A DNA stretch of 10,819 bases, taken from assembly GCA_003225515.1 (NCBI GenBank), contig QIAK01000012.1, forward strand, positions 1 to 10,819, in the 5' to 3' direction. Under the pieces are notes generated by a model that worked only from the letters and a program-made list of their open reading frames with translations, did not search any database and had not been told where the DNA came from. Numbering within the stretch: position 1 is the first letter of the stretch; each line of letters begins with the position of its first letter. Source of the DNA: Acidobacteriota bacterium. Lineage in GTDB: Bacteria > Acidobacteriota > Terriglobia > Terriglobales > Acidobacteriaceae. The translations under genes were made by a program, and so were the position numbers. Positions 1 through 6,289 of the stretch are shown in pieces.

Positions 1-510
1 AGAGCTAATAGCCTCTTTAATCTTCTCTAACTGCCCTTTTACCGAACCGTCGTAAATCGTGCTGCCCACGCGGACTACTGCTCCGCCAAGCAGTGTCGCA
101 TCCAGGCCAAACTGGGCTCTAACTTTCTTTCCGGTTACTTTCTCAATCTGCGTCTCGAGCGCGCTCTTCTCTGTGTCGCCCAGTTCGCGGGCGCTGGTGA
201 TGTGGGCCTCTGCGAATCCCATGCGGGTATCGAGTTCCTTCTTGATTTGCTCAACGATACGGCCTAGGAACTGTACGCGGCGGCGGTCGATCAGCACCGC
301 GATCAGGTTCCGCGCGTGATGGTCGATGCCCTCGCGATGGACAATCGCATCCAGCAACTTGCGCTTCTGCTCGGCGGGCACCGCCGGGTTTTCCCAAACT
401 CGGCGCAGGTCGGCGCTCTCGGCCAGCAAACCCTCTATCCGGCGCAGGCCCCCAACCCTAAAGACTACATCCGCGAAAGCCCGCGCATACGTACTGGCAA
501 CAGAGGCCAA
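1..510 (-). CDS. atpH: ATP synthase F1 subunit delta (partial, C-terminus cut by window edge)
   Basis: This is subunit delta, which joins the F1 catalytic head to the peripheral stalk formed by the b subunits, on the cytoplasmic face of the membrane. The 170 visible codons read through without a stop. The N-terminal helical part begins LASVATSYARAFADVVF, and the hallmark C-terminal motif LLGGAVVRVGSTIYDGSVKG lies at residues 140-159. Subunits of this family are about 175-185 residues, so only a few C-terminal residues are missing. The start is taken as TTG at 510: the atpF stop codon TAA (514-516) is in the same frame just upstream, so no earlier start is possible, and the next in-frame candidates would cut the first conserved helix. 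An AAAGGA-like ribosome site lies within the end of atpF. Only 3 bases separate it from atpF, which implies translational coupling. The family is certain and the start codon likely. Confidence 0.95.
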   Translation of the reverse strand, partial: MASVASTYARAFADVVFRVGGLRRIEGLLAESADLRRVWENPAVPAEQKRKLLDAIVHREGIDHHARNLIAVLIDRRRVQFLGRIVEQIKKELDTRMGFAEAHITSARELGDTEKSALETQIEKVTGKKVRAQFGLDATLLGGAVVRVGSTIYDGSVKGQLEKIKEAISS

Positions 511-513
511 GTT

Positions 514-1299
514 TTAGTTCCGGTCCTTTCCCGAATCGTCGGACGACGCGCCCAATTGTCCGGCAAAATTGCGGATTAAAGCTTGATCGGTTCCGGCATC
601 GACGTGAATCTGCTTGCGCGCCAGTCCAATTGCGAGATCGGCCGCATAAGCTGTCAGCTGACGACGCGCAGCTTTTGCCGCTGCCGCAATTTCCTGCTCC
701 GCCGAACTTATAATTTTTCTCGCATCTTCTTCCGCGGAGGCCTTGATGCGAGCCTCCTCCGCCGCGCCTTCTTTTTCCGCAGCATCGCGCATGGCGCCGA
801 TTTCGACATCCAGCTTCATCAGCCGAGCTTCAATCTCGGCCAGCCTGCGACCCGCTTTCTCGCTGGCCTTCTGCGCCTCCTGCATCGCCTTCTGAATCGC
901 TGCGGTGCGGTCGCGAAACATTCCCGGCAGGTACTTCCGCGACGCCCAAACGATGAGCGCGCCAATCGCCACAAAGTTCAGGACGAAACACAGCCAGTAC
1001 GACTGCTGCAAATTCAGTCCCGTCAGCTTGGCGACTGCACGCACGGAGGCCGACTGCTTGAACTCCGCCGTATCATCTTTTTCTTCTCCGGCGGCCTCGC
1101 GGGTTTCATGCGCCAACTGCCGACCCGGTCCCTGCTGGGCTGAAGCGCCGGTCTTCTGCTTCTGCTCGGAAGAAACGGGAAGATTCTTCTCAGGAGCAGT
1201 GGCCGGCTCCTGCGCGCGCACTGATAGCACGCTCGCGCTGCTAACGATCAGCAACGCAAACAAATATGTTCGGAGAATTCTGCTGATTGAAATCGTCAT
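514..1299 (-). CDS. atpF: ATP synthase Fo subunit b with N-terminal exported extension
   Basis: This is the b subunit of the Fo peripheral stalk. In its 261 residues, 1-29 look like a Sec signal peptide (Arg near the start, hydrophobic LFALLIVSSASVLS, then VRAQ). Residues 30-98 are a Gln/Glu/Ser/Ala-rich low-complexity linker. A membrane segment runs about 101-119 (YWLCFVLNFVAIGALIVWAS), and a long Ala/Glu/Lys/Arg coiled coil about 128-215 dimerises and reaches delta. The C-terminal part (216-245) matches the usual b-subunit end that contacts delta. Ordinary b subunits are about 155-170 residues, so roughly 95 residues are extra at the N-terminus and would sit outside the membrane. The ATG overlaps the stop of the upstream b' gene by 4 bases (ATGA), as expected for coupled translation. 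The assignment as b is firm. Signal cleavage is inferred. Confidence 0.93.
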   Translation of the reverse strand: MTISISRILRTYLFALLIVSSASVLSVRAQEPATAPEKNLPVSSEQKQKTGASAQQGPGRQLAHETREAAGEEKDDTAEFKQSASVRAVAKLTGLNLQQSYWLCFVLNFVAIGALIVWASRKYLPGMFRDRTAAIQKAMQEAQKASEKAGRRLAEIEARLMKLDVEIGAMRDAAEKEGAAEEARIKASAEEDARKIISSAEQEIAAAAKAARRQLTAYAADLAIGLARKQIHVDAGTDQALIRNFAGQLGASSDDSGKDRN

Positions 1300-1751
1300 T
1301 GGCCCGCTCCCGCCGGCTGGAGCACCCGGCGAACGATTTCCTGGGCCAGCGCCGAGGCTTCGCCCGGCAAGCCGGCCTCCGCCGCTGCCCGGTCACTTTC
1401 AATGTCTTTCTTCGCCGACTGCACCTGGGCCTGAGCCTTGCTGCGCGCCTCATTCAAAGCATTGGTCCGGTCCTGGAGCAACTGCTGCCGCCGCGCTTCC
1501 TGTGCCCGAAAGACCGCCGCCCGCGCCTCACGCAACTTTTGTTCATACTCAGCGGTGCGTGCCTCGGCCGCGGCAATGTCGGCGCGCGACTTCTCTACCG
1601 CCCCCTCCGTCTTGCTGCGGCGTTCATCGAGTACGCGCCGCAAAGGCTTGTGCACGATGGCGGTATAAAGCGCGTAGAGCACCGTCAACAGAATCACCGT
1701 CGGCACCGATCCGAGCAGTAATTCGCCTAATTGGTGAAGCGTCTGATCCAT
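1296..1751 (-). CDS. atpF': ATP synthase Fo subunit b' (second b-type subunit)
   Basis: This is a second, shorter b-type stalk subunit of 151 residues. One N-terminal membrane helix lies at about 14-33 (SVPTVILLTVLYALYTAIV), followed by the typical KPLRRVLDERRSK turn into a long charged coiled coil (about 38-130), and a short end, ALAQEIVRRVLQP. It has no signal peptide, unlike its neighbour. Together with atpF it predicts a heterodimeric b/b' stalk, as known in cyanobacteria, alphaproteobacteria and acidobacteria. It is the first gene of the visible operon b'-b-delta, with a promoter about 70-100 bp upstream. The start is ATG at 1751. No clear Shine-Dalgarno precedes it (the upstream bases read TCAGCACCCC), so initiation may be weak or unusual. 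Which of the two genes is called b and which b' is a convention. Confidence 0.9.
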   Translation of the reverse strand: MDQTLHQLGELLLGSVPTVILLTVLYALYTAIVHKPLRRVLDERRSKTEGAVEKSRADIAAAEARTAEYEQKLREARAAVFRAQEARRQQLLQDRTNALNEARSKAQAQVQSAKKDIESDRAAAEAGLPGEASALAQEIVRRVLQPAGAGQ

Positions 1752-1767
1752 GGGGTGCTGATGTTAA

Positions 1768-1790
1768 CGTTGACCCGGATTCGTTGACCC
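1768..1790. repeat. Two direct copies of CGTTGACCC in the atp leader
   Basis: The 9-mer CGTTGACCC occurs at 1768-1776 and again at 1782-1790, a 14-bp period, just downstream of the putative atp promoter (GGGTCAACG on the transcribed strand). It could be a regulator site or chance; the motif is not one I recognise. Confidence 0.4.
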
Positions 1791-1822
1791 AGACAAAAGA
1801 TGAGGGCTGTGAAAACTGTTAA

Positions 1823-1852
1823 GTCTAGCGTCTCGAAGGAGTTCGTGTCAAC
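1823..1852 (-). promoter_or_regulatory. Putative sigma-70 promoter of the atpF'-atpF-atpH operon
   Basis: Read on the minus strand, a perfect -35 box TTGACA (1847-1852) is followed after 18 bp by TAGACT (1823-1828), 4 of 6 matches to TATAAT. Transcription would start near 1815 and give a leader of about 65 nt before the atpF' ATG at 1751. The position in a divergent intergenic region supports the call; there is no experimental proof. Confidence 0.5.
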
Positions 1853-2088
1853 GCGAAGAACATCGTTTAACTCCGCGGGAGGAATGTGCAGAAAAGTACT
1901 TTCAGGAGATCGCACGCGAAGTAGAACATCCCGGAAAAAGCCATTTCGCGTGGAGGATTTCGAGCAAAATCGAAGGGTTTAGGACCCGCACAGATCTATC
2001 CCAGAGCCCGAAAGTGATTACAAATAATGGGTTTAATCCTCATGAATACGCGCCCTCACTTACCCCGCAGATTTCTGCATATAAGCCC

Positions 2089-2116
2089 TTGACTTCGGCT
2101 GAAAGAGGATTAGCAT
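2089..2116 (+). promoter_or_regulatory. Weak putative promoter upstream of the hairpin region
   Basis: TTGACT (2089-2094) and TAGCAT (2111-2116) are separated by 16 bp. Each box differs from consensus at one or two positions. The predicted start (about 2123) falls just before the first hairpin, which is the main reason for reporting it. Confidence 0.3.
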
Positions 2117-2130
2117 TGAAACATCACCTC

Positions 2131-2204
2131 CGATCCAATTCAGGATCGAATGGGCCGGTAGCCAAGGAATGTCACCGCTTCTTGGTCGTCGGCCCATTTA
2201 ATTT
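2131..2204 (+). ncRNA. Candidate structured leader or small RNA (two tandem hairpins)
   Basis: The first hairpin has the perfect stem CGATCC/GGATCG (2131-2136 with 2143-2148, 6-nt loop). The second (2151-2196) has an outer stem TGGGCCG/CGGCCCA (2151-2157 with 2190-2196). A symmetric 4+4 internal part allows three G-U pairs, and the inner stem CCAAG/CTTGG (2162-2166 with 2181-2185) follows. TTTAATTT comes directly after the outer stem, so on the plus strand this resembles an imperfect intrinsic terminator. It could end a short RNA of about 80 nt or act as an attenuator in the leader of the gene at 2347. No known riboswitch or RNA family was recognised. Confidence 0.3.
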
Positions 2205-2334
2205 GCCCAGGCAGCTTAGAATCCCGCTCTTCGGTCAAATATGTGATCAGTGCCATTCAGCGGCCCTCCTAGTGGTGATAGTATTCCCCCGCTAGTGTGG
2301 GTTCCGTTCGCTCTCCCCCTCACATTGTTCCTTC

Positions 2335-2339
2335 AGGAG
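2335..2339 (+). promoter_or_regulatory. Ribosome binding site fixing the GTG start at 2347
   Basis: AGGAG lies 7 bases before GTG at 2347. The frame is open upstream only to 2296 (stop TAG at 2293-2295) and has no ATG, GTG or TTG with a ribosome site there, so GTG 2347 is preferred. Confidence 0.6.
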
Positions 2340-2346
2340 TATTCTG

Positions 2347-3882
2347 GTGACCTTCTCCTTTGTCTCTCTGTTTTGCACCTTTGCCTCCGGAGCAACGCCG
2401 CAAACCTTCCTTACCCTCAACAGTCAGGCCGGAGACTACATTGGCCAAGGGATTACCCAAACCTTTACGCCCACGGATGGAACGTTTTCGGTATCGAACA
2501 GCACCGACACGGTATCGATCTTTTTCAATACGTCTAGCTACAGCCAGTTCTGGTATCTGGACTTTGGCTCTCCGAGCACGCTGAAGTTGGGATGGGGAGA
2601 ATACGATGGCGCGCAGCGCACTGCTTTCCGTTCGCCCACGCGACCGGGCATCGACGTATCCGGGGATGGTCGAGGGTGCAACACGGATAGCGGACGCTTT
2701 TTTGTCTCGGACTTTGGACTGAACACGGACGGCACAATCGCCCGACTCGCGATCGACTTCGAGCAGCATTGCGAAGGTGCGACGCCGGCACTCTATGGAT
2801 CGTTTCGCTACAACTCTTCGGTAGCAGCGGTGCCGCGCCTGACGGTCGCGAGCAACTACACTCTGAAGGGAAATACCGGCACCAGCGACGCGTTCGTCAC
2901 TCTGTCACTTTGCCTCCCCAGCACGATAATCGTTCAAGTGTCATACGCCACAGCGGACGGAACTGCGGTACAGGGAACCGACTATGTGAATACGACGGGC
3001 ACAGTGACGTTCCAGCCCGGAATCACTTCGCAAACAATCACAATCCCGATCATCGGAGACTTCCTCGCACGCCGTAACAAGACTTTTAAAGTGAAGCTGA
3101 GCGCAGCAAGCGGTGCTCCGATCGGAGCGGCTAATGCAAGCATTCTCATCCGTGATCCCAATGTGGCGCTTACGGCGCTGGCGATGAGCAGCCAGGCGGG
3201 GGATTACATCGGGCAAGGACTGCAATACCTGATTACTCTTTCTGACGGAACCTTCACGCCGGTCAATTCCGCCAATATAGTGGAGCTCGACATCAACAAT
3301 GGGGATTACTGGACGACTGATTTTGCTGGCCCCACGACCGCGCGACTCGCGCCTGGCGACTATGACGATGCGCAGCGCTATCCTTTCCAGCCTGTTGGTA
3401 CACCAGGACTGAGCGTTTATGGGGCTGGCCGGGGATGCAACACTCTTACAGGAAACTTCGATGTACTAAGAGCGAGCTATAACACCAGCAATGTGCTTCA
3501 GAGTTTTTCTGCCAACTTCGAACAGCACTGCGAGGGCGCGGTTCCAGGCCTGTTCGGCTGGTTGCGGTATAAAACGACGCTGCAGCAGTTTTCGGTAACC
3601 GACGCGGTGATCAGCGGATCGTCGGCGGTGTTCACCGTGACCCTTAGCCCTTCCAATGCAACGTCACTCTCGGTCAATTTCGCAACGGCCGACGGCACCG
3701 CGGTTGCTGGCACGGACTACGTCTCCACTTCGCAAACCGTGACCTTCGCCCCGGGAATAACCGAGCAGACCGTCACCGTGCCGCTGCTAAACCCCGGTGC
3801 TAATTCGAAAACGTTCTACGGTGAATTATCCGCTCCAACTGGAGCCGCCGTATGGATCGGACGGGGATCGAGCACGTTTTAA
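2347..3882 (+). CDS. Secreted protein with two tandem [Cys-pair module + Calx-beta] units
   Basis: This 511-residue protein begins with a short hydrophobic stretch (residues 1-16, FSFVSLFCTFASGA) that could be a Sec signal, although the usual N-terminal Lys/Arg is absent. It consists of two repeats. Residues 22-156 and 276-408 are a module I cannot name, opening with SQAGDYIGQG, containing GRGCNT and closing with FEQHCEG. Each is followed by a Calx-beta domain (about 163-270 and 414-511) with the diagnostic ATADGTAVxGTDYV segment then VTFxPGI. Calx-beta folds are beta-sandwiches that often bind calcium in extracellular adhesins. Each unnamed module has two Cys exactly 31 residues apart (C111/C142 and C364/C395), suggesting a disulfide outside the cytoplasm. 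The last Calx-beta domain stops after SSTF, a few residues short of the final strand seen in the first copy (SILIRDPN). A cell-surface or secreted role is inferred; substrate and partner are unknown. Confidence 0.8.
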   Translation: MTFSFVSLFCTFASGATPQTFLTLNSQAGDYIGQGITQTFTPTDGTFSVSNSTDTVSIFFNTSSYSQFWYLDFGSPSTLKLGWGEYDGAQRTAFRSPTRPGIDVSGDGRGCNTDSGRFFVSDFGLNTDGTIARLAIDFEQHCEGATPALYGSFRYNSSVAAVPRLTVASNYTLKGNTGTSDAFVTLSLCLPSTIIVQVSYATADGTAVQGTDYVNTTGTVTFQPGITSQTITIPIIGDFLARRNKTFKVKLSAASGAPIGAANASILIRDPNVALTALAMSSQAGDYIGQGLQYLITLSDGTFTPVNSANIVELDINNGDYWTTDFAGPTTARLAPGDYDDAQRYPFQPVGTPGLSVYGAGRGCNTLTGNFDVLRASYNTSNVLQSFSANFEQHCEGAVPGLFGWLRYKTTLQQFSVTDAVISGSSAVFTVTLSPSNATSLSVNFATADGTAVAGTDYVSTSQTVTFAPGITEQTVTVPLLNPGANSKTFYGELSAPTGAAVWIGRGSSTF

Positions 3883-3912
3883 CGGACTAAAGCCGGAAGA
3901 ACTTACTCAAAT

Positions 3913-3946
3913 CGAGAATGCGAGGATAGGGGCGCCCCGGTTCTCG
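3913..3946. terminator. Possible weak hairpin after the Calx-beta gene
   Basis: CGAGAA (3913-3918) can pair with TTCTCG (3941-3946), and the interior contains the self-complementary GGGGCGCCCC (3929-3938). No T-run follows on either strand, so a terminator function is doubtful. Confidence 0.2.
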
Positions 3947-4054
3947 TGTTTCTGCGCAGCGGCGAGACTTTACTGAAAGCCATGCATTGGTGAACGTACC
4001 GACTGCAATCATTAGATTAGCCCAGCAAGTATCCGGGAACAGTCGACGCGCGCG

Positions 4055-4302
4055 CTAACCCACTATCCACTCCCGCACTCGCCGCATCACCGACGCAGGC
4101 GCCTCGACTTCCAACTTAACCGCACCGTCTTTATACTTCCGCGAGTAAATCCGCGCCTTTGCTTCCAGCATGGCCAGCATCTTGCCTTCTTGCTGCGGAA
4201 CCCGCAGATGCACTCGGCTCACGCGGTCTTCTTCGATCAACGAATCGATGCGTTTTAAAAGTCTGTCCAGCCCCGTGCCTTCTGCTGCGGGGAGATAACG
4301 TT
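4055..4302 (-). pseudogene. Truncated hflX 3'-end fragment (second copy of the HflX C-terminus)
   Basis: The minus-strand frame encodes about 80 residues matching the C-terminus of the intact HflX at 6290-7744. It runs from a YLPAAEGTGLDRLLKRIDS segment (intact copy: YVSAVEGTGLDRLLKRIDS) through IEEDRVSRVHLRVPQ to RRVREWIVG and a TAG stop at 4055-4057. Homology ends near 4302, and an in-frame TAA lies about 10 codons upstream of the EGTG motif, so the GTPase domain is missing. The block 4194-4290 is 95/97 identical to 6426-6522 with no gap, while 4061-4193 is only about 72% identical to 6293-6425. The amino acids there remain highly conserved, so most changes are silent. This part therefore diverged while it still belonged to a functional gene. 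A TTG within it (4240) could start a 61-residue peptide, but a function is unlikely. Confidence 0.85.
4194..4290. repeat. Direct repeat, left copy (97 bp of hflX)
   Basis: This block matches 6426-6522 with two mismatches (4268 and 4284); the first 74 bp are identical. It lies inside the hflX fragment and bounds the amidohydrolase segment on the left. Identity falls sharply on both sides: to about 72% on the left and to no clear match on the right. Confidence 0.92.
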
Positions 4303-4506
4303 AGGTGCTCGCATCGGACCAGACTCGCAACCGGCAGTCGGCACATCCTTGAGCACTCGCCAGGAGACTACGTTCGAGCGCGAGCTGGCTTGTCACGTTC
4401 TTGTAAAAAAACGATTTTTCTTGGCAAAAAGGAGGAATCGCCAGAATGGGAGTATGAACGTCAACGTCTATCGCTCTTTTTAGACGGGATTTGCTCCGCG
4501 AGCTCT

Positions 4507-6219
4507 TTATTGTCCCTGTGTAAATACGACTTTCCCAGCAACCATCGTAGTCAGCACCTTCGTGTTCCCAATCTGCTCGTGGTCGACCGAGAAAATATCC
4601 TGCGAAAGAACGGTGAGATCCGCCTCTTTCCCGGCTTCGAGCGTTCCCAGGCGATCCTCAGAGAATCTCGCATAGGCCGAGCCTTGCGTATAAGCGTTCA
4701 CCGCCTGTTCTACCGTGAGGCGCTCTTCCGGAGTGTAGGCAGACTTGACCGGAACGTTTCCCGACTGGCCCGCGCCGTCGAAGACGCCGCCGGGAAAATC
4801 GTTGCCGCTCGCCGGCCGCCAGATTTGGCGAGTGACAGCTTCCTGAATCGCAACAAATGGATCCGGCGGCCAGATGCATGGCCAGTCACTGCCGAACGCC
4901 AACCGGGTTCCAGACTTTTCAATACTTTGCCAACGGTCAGTCGTGGTCCGATCCTTCGGATCGTAATTGGCGCCATTCTCGTTGCAGCAGAAACTTGGCT
5001 GCATGCTGGCAATCATCGAATATTTTGCGGCGCGTGGAATGTCCTGCGCGGGCAGAAAATCCGCGTGCTCGATGCGCAGCCGCCGGTCGCGATGGCCATT
5101 CACTTTTTCGACCTCCTCGTAGGTGTCCACCACGAGTCGCGAAGAATCCGGACGATAGGTATGAGTCATGATCTGGAATCCGCGCTTGTCGAGTTCCAGC
5201 ACCAGCTTTTTATACTCGGCCGGTTCGTAGGTCAGAGGAGGAATCAAACCGGTTCCTCCATCCACAAAGAATTTCACCAGATTGGCCGAGACCCAATCGT
5301 CATGATAGAGGGTGCGCGCTTTCTCGAGGTCAGCCAGGAACTCCGGCGTCAGATGATGGTTTACGGCCACGGCTCCAAACGAAGTCCGAGTGCGAACCGA
5401 AAGCTCGCCGCGATCGCGCAGGGCGGCATACAACTCAATCTCCTGCAGATTCCCAGTCGCATTCACCACACTCGTAATGCCGTACCGGTTCAGGTGATGG
5501 GAGGCATCCCGCAGCAGCGCCAGCTTCTCGTCCTGCGAGAACTGATTCGCCAGGGCCCGCTCCATAATGGCCATGGCTGCTTCCAGCAGAATCCCACTGG
5601 GATGGCCGCTGGCGTCGCGGATAATATTTTTTTCTTCTGCCGGATCGGCCACCGGTTGATCCGTGATGCCTGCCAGAGCCAAGGCCTTGCCGTTCAACCA
5701 GAGCGCATGCTCGGCCGTGTTATGCACCACCACAGGGCGATCGGAAACGGCTCGATCAAGCAATTCACGCGTGGGAGTCGAAGGTGGTACGGTGCTGAAG
5801 TCCGCTCGACCAAATAGAACTTTATCGCTCGGATGGCTTGCAGCGTAGGCCTTCACCCTGCTGATTAATGTGTCGGAATCGTCTGCAGTAACGCTGCCTT
5901 CCGGCGTGGACAGATTGAACCCGTGCAGCGCCAGGCCTCCAAACCACATGTGAACGTGAGAGTCAGAAATTCCCGGAATAACCGTGCGTCCCTGAAGGTC
6001 GATGATCCTGGTGTGAGCCTGCTTCCGGCTTAAGATTTCTTGATCTGACCCTACCGCGTCAATGCGCGTGCCCGAGATCGCCAGTGCCTGTGCCCACTGC
6101 GCCTTAGGATTTCCCGTATAGATATGTCCATGAATGAGGAGGGTGTCGCTAGCCAATAACCACGAGGGAAACCACATTGCGACTACGGCACAAAGACTCG
6201 CCAACCGGCGCAGATTCAT
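4507..6219 (-). CDS. Exported YtcJ-like metal-dependent amidohydrolase
   Basis: This 570-residue protein belongs to the amidohydrolase superfamily (Amidohydro_3/YtcJ group), which hydrolyses C-N or C-O bonds with a metal-activated water; its substrate cannot be read from sequence. Residues 1-23 form a signal peptide (MNLRRLASLCAVVAMWF..LLAS), so it acts outside the cytoplasm. The start of the composite beta domain, DTLLIHGHIYTG, is followed by the barrel with metal ligands H88 and H90 (SDSHVHMW), a likely carboxylated Lys K316 (LVKFFVDGGTG), H353 (MTHTY), H385 (RIEHADF) and D445 (AFGSDWP). The C-terminal GTLEAGKEADLTVLSQDIF closes the second beta domain. All expected ligands are present. ATG at 6219 is chosen over an upstream GTG-type start at 6270 because AGGAG lies 7 bases before it and the signal peptide begins there. 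It lies 70 bp after hflX on the same strand, with no terminator seen between, and is flanked by the two hflX 3' ends. Confidence 0.9.
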   Translation of the reverse strand: MNLRRLASLCAVVAMWFPSWLLASDTLLIHGHIYTGNPKAQWAQALAISGTRIDAVGSDQEILSRKQAHTRIIDLQGRTVIPGISDSHVHMWFGGLALHGFNLSTPEGSVTADDSDTLISRVKAYAASHPSDKVLFGRADFSTVPPSTPTRELLDRAVSDRPVVVHNTAEHALWLNGKALALAGITDQPVADPAEEKNIIRDASGHPSGILLEAAMAIMERALANQFSQDEKLALLRDASHHLNRYGITSVVNATGNLQEIELYAALRDRGELSVRTRTSFGAVAVNHHLTPEFLADLEKARTLYHDDWVSANLVKFFVDGGTGLIPPLTYEPAEYKKLVLELDKRGFQIMTHTYRPDSSRLVVDTYEEVEKVNGHRDRRLRIEHADFLPAQDIPRAAKYSMIASMQPSFCCNENGANYDPKDRTTTDRWQSIEKSGTRLAFGSDWPCIWPPDPFVAIQEAVTRQIWRPASGNDFPGGVFDGAGQSGNVPVKSAYTPEERLTVEQAVNAYTQGSAYARFSEDRLGTLEAGKEADLTVLSQDIFSVDHEQIGNTKVLTTMVAGKVVFTQGQ

Positions 6220-6226
6220 TGTCTGT

Positions 6227-6231
6227 CTCCT
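6227..6231 (-). promoter_or_regulatory. Ribosome binding site deciding the amidohydrolase start
   Basis: On the minus strand AGGAG ends 7 bases before ATG at 6219. The longer frame beginning at 6270 has no comparable site and would put 17 residues in front of the signal peptide. Confidence 0.75.
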
Positions 6232-6289
6232 GAGCAAGCTGCGACAAACTGCTTTTCGCGTCAACGTCACAGCCGACAGAGTTTATCAC

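Larger units (their letters stand above)
1752..2346. other. Divergent intergenic region, 595 bp, no gene
   Basis: No convincing protein-coding gene is present: the open frames here are short, unrelated to any family I know and lack good ribosome sites. The left third holds the minus-strand atp promoter and the direct repeat. The right part (2089-2205) holds a weak plus-strand promoter and two neighbouring hairpins. The final bases carry the ribosome site for the downstream plus-strand gene. Confidence 0.6.

Noticed and set aside
583..1822. Plus-strand frames opposite the atp genes (583-1143 and 905-1822)
   Set aside because: These are antisense to atpF and atpF'; composition is low-complexity Arg/Ala/Pro and there are no domain features.
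4410..4435. A-run, T-run and GGAGG-like stretch suggesting a plus-strand gene start
   Set aside because: The GGAGG is followed only by a frame antisense to the amidohydrolase; the A/T tracts form at most a weak AT-only stem.
4465..4486. Hairpin CGTCTA/TAGACG after the amidohydrolase stop
   Set aside because: Weak 6-bp stem with a 10-nt loop and no T-run on the minus strand; not convincing as a terminator.
4159..5817. Long plus-strand open frame of 552 codons opposite the amidohydrolase
   Set aside because: It is the antisense of a clear amidohydrolase with all metal ligands; its translation is Arg/His/Ser-rich with no recognisable domain and no ribosome site. A high-GC shadow frame.
4459..6268. 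10-bp direct repeat CGTCAACGTC at 4459-4468 and 6259-6268, exactly 1800 bp apart around the amidohydrolase gene
   Set aside because: It could look like a target-site duplication, but there is no terminal inverted repeat or transposase and no extension beyond 10 bp. One such match in two regions of this size is not rare enough.
6220..6289. Promoter for the amidohydrolase (TTGACG on the minus strand)
   Set aside because: No acceptable -10 box at 16-18 bp, so cotranscription with hflX is preferred.
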